23,664 nucleotides of DNA. Source: Pleurotus djamor. Its lineage: Eukaryota > Basidiomycota > Agaricomycetes > Agaricales > Pleurotaceae. The notes under the pieces are model-generated. The model was not told where the DNA came from. It did no database searches and was given only the letters and a program-made list of their open reading frames with translations. Position 1 is the stretch's first letter, and each line of letters opens with the position of its first letter. This document shows positions 11,801 to 17,800 of this stretch, in pieces. The translations under genes were made by a program, and so were the position numbers. Location: positions 1 to 23,664 of the forward strand of contig JAPEVF010000695.1 of assembly GCA_029747585.1 (NCBI GenBank), given 5' to 3'.

Positions 11801-14800
11801 CAGGAAACTTTCCGCGACGATGGGTCTCATCCTCAGCAGTGAATTCGCAGGCTACTCGAGCAGTTTTGATTGCGTTTGCTGCATCTACAGCCACCTCTTG
11901 CCATCCGCTGCTGTCTTTGGGTGAGCCCCCACAGACGATCACGCGATCGTGTCGGTCTACGATGTATATGCCTTGGCTAGGTGGATAGTCGTCAGTTTAT
12001 CGGGCGAGATGATTGCTGAAAGAAGCTTACACGCCATCCCATTCGACGTACTCAAAGCCGTCGTCCAACAGTGCGGAGAGCTCCTTTGCCACAGGGGCTT
12101 TCCCTGGCTGCTTTGACCCAGCGTACCCAGCGTAACCCGAAGGAGAGTGGCGTTTGTCGGCGAGGGAGGTAGTAGAGGCAGCCACACACTTGGCAGCCAT
12201 GGCTCTCCGGAGTGAGACTGCCTTAAGCGAGGTACCAGCTTGTTTTTGGGATTCCATGAGCTGCATTCTACGTTTACCGCGCCGATGTTTACGACTACGT
12301 TCCGCCTTCTCTTGGGCCGCCTTCGACAGTCTTTTAGTCGGCTCATTTTTGTGGTTTGTCGTAGGTTGTGCAGCCGTGGAGGTCTGGGTGTCGGACGTTT
12401 CAGGAGGTGAGTTGATCATAGTGGGCTGAAGCTCCTTAGCCAGCAGCATCGTCGTTTCATCCGGGTTCAAAGGAGGCGATTCCGGTCCTTCAACCACATC
12501 AGGATATTGTCCGACATCGTCCCCGTCATCTGAGTCGAACGTTTCGTATCCGCGACTTGCATTTTGAGCGAAGTCCTCTAAGTCGACGTCGGCACGAAGA
12601 GAGAAATTTAAGGGCGAAAGCCACCTCCCAACACCCAACATTCGACCTTTTAAACGACGGTAGTTGGTTAGCAAGCGCGTTCTTTTTCACGATGGAACGC
12701 GCAACTCCAAATATCTCAGCCCATATTAACGAAGGATATGAGGACTGGATGAAACAAGGCAGCTCTACGTCAGGGACGCGCAGCCTAGGGTCAGGCCCTC
12801 GCGTCCTGTCGCCGCTGCGATGCCCAAGCATCCTCTCCTAACATTTCCAAAAACTGGAATATAATGCAGAGAACGCGCAACCTAAGGTCAGGCTCTCGCG
12901 ATTCTCAGAGAAAAACGATGAACAAGCATCGAAGCGTACGGCTCAACGGCGAAGGCGCGTAACCTAGGGTCAGGCTCTCGCGTCCCTCGCCGCCAAGCGT
13001 AGCGTCGAACTTGTGGCCGCAAAAAGAAAGATCACGGATGTTGTGCTGAAGGTTGAGAACCAATGTGGAAGAAAGCTTACCAGCTGTTAGGCCCATTTCA
13101 CTCTCAAGATATTTTCTCGTGTTCGTCGCCCAAGGATGAAGGCAGAAAGCTGGGATTTTATGTAAGCATCGGCGCGTAGGTGTATTTGACATGGAAAAGG
13201 GGTAGGAGAAAGGAGTGTTAGGGACCGTTCCACGAACAATGTGAGGCTCTTCCACGTAACATTCAGCTAGTGACAGAATTTATGAAACCATCCTGTATTA
13301 GCGGAGGCGTAGATCTATGGTTGACACTGAGTACTGAATATGAATGTTTGAACGTTCGAACTCTTCGAACTTTGAAGCCATAGTCCACAAATGTGTATTC
13401 CCACAGTAAGCCCAGTCTTCCCACAGTCACAACTATCTGCAGACCTAAGAGTAGCAGACACGGCTTCTCACCTCATCCTCGCTTCCTTCAATACTGTACG
13501 AAATGCATTTGAGCATGGCCAATTACAATTCTCGTACAATTCTCGTTGAGTTCTGCTGCAGTGGTTCACGTCCATCGGTCGGATCGAAGGTGCCGCATGA
13601 CTCACGAACCTTCTCAAAATTTCTGGTCGCCGAGAAACTAGGCTCGGGGGGAGTAACCAAGGTGAGAAGCCCTTAATAAGGGCGAAATCTTTCAATAATA
13701 TACACAGCACCACCTCAGGAATCAGTGCTAGGGTCGATGTTTAAAGGCATCAGGGCGGAACACCACCGCAAGGGTAATTCAATAGGAGTTCAAGGGGCCG
13801 AAGCGTCTTCGCAGATCACCTTCCGAGATCCCTTCCTCCGGCTCTCAGGTAAACGATCGTTGCATTAGCAGCCGTAGCCGTGCCTACCACCCCCAGCAAA
13901 CCGAACCTACGTACTGGCGATTCACCGTCCACATCGACACCCTTTCCTCTCTCTCTACTGTCCTGAGTTGGTACATGCGATCCAATACGACTAAGAGGGG
14001 ACCCTCTCGCATAACCACCTTCGATGTCGATGAAGTCGAAACTCTTGACGACGATCCCACTGAATTTACCGCGACGGTCGGCTGGACTTCAACGGACGGG
14101 CGTAGGGCCTTCTCAAGAACGATGGATGTTGCTCCTCCTTCTCCGCCAAGGAAGAAACAGCGACTCGATTCCCTGCTTGATGACGGCGAAATAATCGATA
14201 CCCCTCTCGATCTCTTCAGAAGCTATGTGACTACGACCTCCGCAGATTACGACCAAGATACTGGCGAGAGTTATCCGATGTTCGAAGAGGAAGAGTCGCC
14301 GAGCGTATCAAACGAGCAATCCACTGAGAGTGTAAGCGAAGATACGCCTTCGAACGTACAGGGAAAGAAAGCAAAACGTTACGCGTCTTCGGTCAGTAGC
14401 TTAAACTTCAACACGTCTTCCTCGTTTCTTATATGTTAAGGTTCTCAGGACGACCCGCTGCGTCTATGGATGCCATGGAGGGATGAGTATACGCGGGAGA
14501 TACTATCCCTAGAATCTCTTCCACTAAGGCCAGCGGAATGCGCACGGTGTTGCCAGCGCGTAGAAGCTACCGCCCTATTTCGATGTACGGAATGCTTTGG
14601 AGAGCAAACACTGTGTGAAGCATGCTGCTGCGCGTTGCACTCAACCCAGCCCTTGCACATAATTGAGGTACGTGACGTTGAAAGTTCTAAGAAACACAAT
14701 CTAAACAACATCAATTCCCCCAGAAATGGAATGGCCAGTGCTACCAGAAGACCTCTCTCAAGGACCTCGGGCTCAGAGTGCAATTAGGCCACCCGCTAGG

Positions 14801-17800
14801 CGTTGTCTGTACATCCCCGATGTCGGTACCAAACTTCGTTGTGATCCACGTGAACGGCCTGCACGTCATATGCCTCGACTTCTGCGGTTGCGAGAAGGTA
14901 GAAATCTATGGAAATCCCCGACAACAACTTCTTCGACGTCGATGGTTCCCTGCCACTGTATCCCAACCTCAGACATGCGCAACCTTCCAACTCCTCGATC
15001 ACTTCTCCATGAACACTCTGCAAGGAAAGGTTACCATGTACGACTACTACTCGGCTCTGGAGAAACTTACCGATAATACCCTTGAACGGCCACCCCCAGT
15101 GCGTATACAAGACAATATAGTCTTCACGTTCACGCTAACACACTCTCGAAGTATCGAATGAAGGAATTCATTCGGACCCATCGAGAATATCGCCACCTTT
15201 TGGCGTTGATTCAAGCGGGTCGAGCCCATGCGACGTCCGGCATCGAAGGAACATCCCCTGGGGAGCTCACCATAACCTGCCCTGCCTGTCCTCGACCGGG
15301 TATTAATCTCCCCCCCCGGATGGAGTTTTGTATCAGGCGCTAGACGGTGAGTTCACGTTCTCAGTGAATGCATTCATCTGCTGATCCCCTTTCCTCAGGT
15401 TTTTGTATACAGTGTTCATTGCACTGGATGCATGCTTTCGCCTCAAGCGAAGGTTAGTATCTTCTGAGAAGAAGGATCCAGGTCTTGGTATCGATTGGGG
15501 GTACTTCGTCGAAAGGGAACCCTTCCGACAGTACATACTAGGAGTCACCGATCAGAAGGAGGTACATTTTCTGTCTGAGACTTGAGGCGTCAAACAACTT
15601 ACAAGTTTGACCACCTATAGATCAGTACCTGCAGTGGTTTAGCTGCGTTGGACTACGCCAATACGAAATTCTCAAGGGGTTATGCAGCCACAGGTGTCTG
15701 TCTGGGCGTATGCGCCAGGCATGAATTCATTCAGAGGAATGGAGCCGCCGACCTTCAAGTGGGAGAAAGGTAAGTCAGAAGTGTTTACCTCTTGGGAGCT
15801 ACTCATCGAGACGTTAGGTACGCGAATGTGGACTACTGCTTCGCCTCTCTGATGAGACACCACGATCCTCGGCTTAACGTTGTAGTCTCGTACGACATCG
15901 CCTGCCAGTGGGGAAAGGATGCAATCTCACGATTGCAGAAACTCCCACCGCTGGTACGGCTTTGTGTTGGGCTCAATAAGTTTCGCTTTGCTATTCCCAA
16001 ACTCCATATCCACTCGCATACAAAGGTTTGCCAGCGGACGTTCTCGCTTAATTACCTTCCAGGTGTGGGCCGAACTGATGGGGAAGGGATCGAGAGGCCG
16101 TGGGCAAACATTGGAGGAACAGCTACAAGTACTAGGGTCATGGGACCTGGTGCTCGGATTGAGACGCTGAACTCTCACTGGTCGCATTGGAATTGGCAGA
16201 AGCTCGTTGGCCTCGGTAACGTCACCCTTTATTCCTAATCGTCGTGTTTACTGTGTTGAAGCAAGCGATAGGTGATCTGCTCAAGAAACGTTTATCAAAT
16301 GCCATCAGCGAGCAGGCTATCCAGCTGCAGTCTTTCGAGGCCTTTTCCTCAAAACAAGTCGGGCGCATAGCCGTCTGGAAGCAAATGGTTGACGACTACG
16401 AACGAGACAGCTCAAAGCCTAACCCGTATCATGTTGAGAAGCACGGTAAGCCTATTATTACACGGTTGCGCGAGCTATACAATAACATTGCCACAGGAGT
16501 AATTACTGAGAATGAAGTCCGTTTGAAGTTCGCACAGGAAGACGCTGAAGCTCTGTCGATGGGTCGTCTGTCCTCGACTGAGATTTCGCCCAGTGCGTTC
16601 ATACGTGAGGGTTTGGAGATTGAGGGGGTTCAGTGAGTACATTACAACAAGACGATGACCCTAGCTGATCTGAACAATTAGACGTCGACTCCAGGCCGCG
16701 GTGGCATCAAAGGCGTATAGCACGACAGCACAGGAGCTCGACATTGTGGATGTACGCGCCCGTCTGACTAGGCGATTATCGAAATTTCGCCTACTGCAAG
16801 CCGTATATATGCCGTGCGTTCTCCCGCTGTTGGCCTCTCGGAGTGTTTCGGACGAGGAAGAAGTGGAAATGGTTCCTCTGTACCTTCCCTCAGCACTTAC
16901 GTCAGAAGAGCAACTCCAGTGCGTTTCGAACATTTGTGCTATTGAGGCTGAATTTAGGGAGGGGGAGTGCCAATCGGCACTCAACGACGTTCGTAATGGC
17001 CTCTTCATCAAGGCCAGACTCCTAGGATACAAGAACCGGAATGCTCGTCACCAATCGGCTGCCACGAGAACACGAACCCTCATCTCACGCAACGAATCCA
17101 AAACCGCCTTGCATGTCGCTAAATATCAAAATGCTTGGAAGGCTTTAGCCATGCTCCCTGAGTCAAGGCAGCACCTTCTGAAATGGCCAAAGCTCAATGC
17201 CGAAGACGTTCGATGCATGGAGGATCCAGATACGCTCACAAAGCGACATACTCGACGGGAGCGGCGGGTCGAAAACGGACGAGACGATGCCACCGAAATC
17301 GGTGGCGCTGAGGGATCCATGCGAGAGAGGTTGGTTCCTAAGGAAGGGTATCGCACCGTATCCTGGATCTGGGCAGATTCGACGAATGAGGATGATGATA
17401 ACAGCGATGGTGAGCATCATCTACAGCAGCTTTTGGATTTAGCTACTGAAACCAATACATCCATAGCTCTGCGTGTGGAATGGGCGAAATCGTGGGCTCG
17501 TGTTCGGCGATGGACGGAGGAGGTGGAGTTATTGAAGGAGGAGATGAGACGGACGCTTGTCTCCCTTCGACACCAGGCGAGGGAATGGGAGGGCCGTGCA
17601 GAAGCTGCCACCGATTTGTCGTCAACTGGACAATTGGCGTATGCCTACCGTCAGGCTCGGATGTTCAACGGAATCGCGACTGCTTTCGAGAGGACGTGGA
17701 GGCACAGGACGAAACAGGATAACTCAAGGAAAACTGGTAGAGGAGGGCAGGAGGAGAGTGACGAGGAGAATGGTTATCAGGGTGGAAACAGTGTGGGTAG

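Noticed and set aside
11496..11924. 142-codon plus-strand frame
   Set aside because: Antisense shadow of the oxygenase catalytic domain.
12905..13255. 116-codon minus-strand frame in the divergent promoter
   Set aside because: No recognisable domain. It contains a good splice donor and might be an upstream exon of the oxygenase, but no acceptor can be chosen with confidence.
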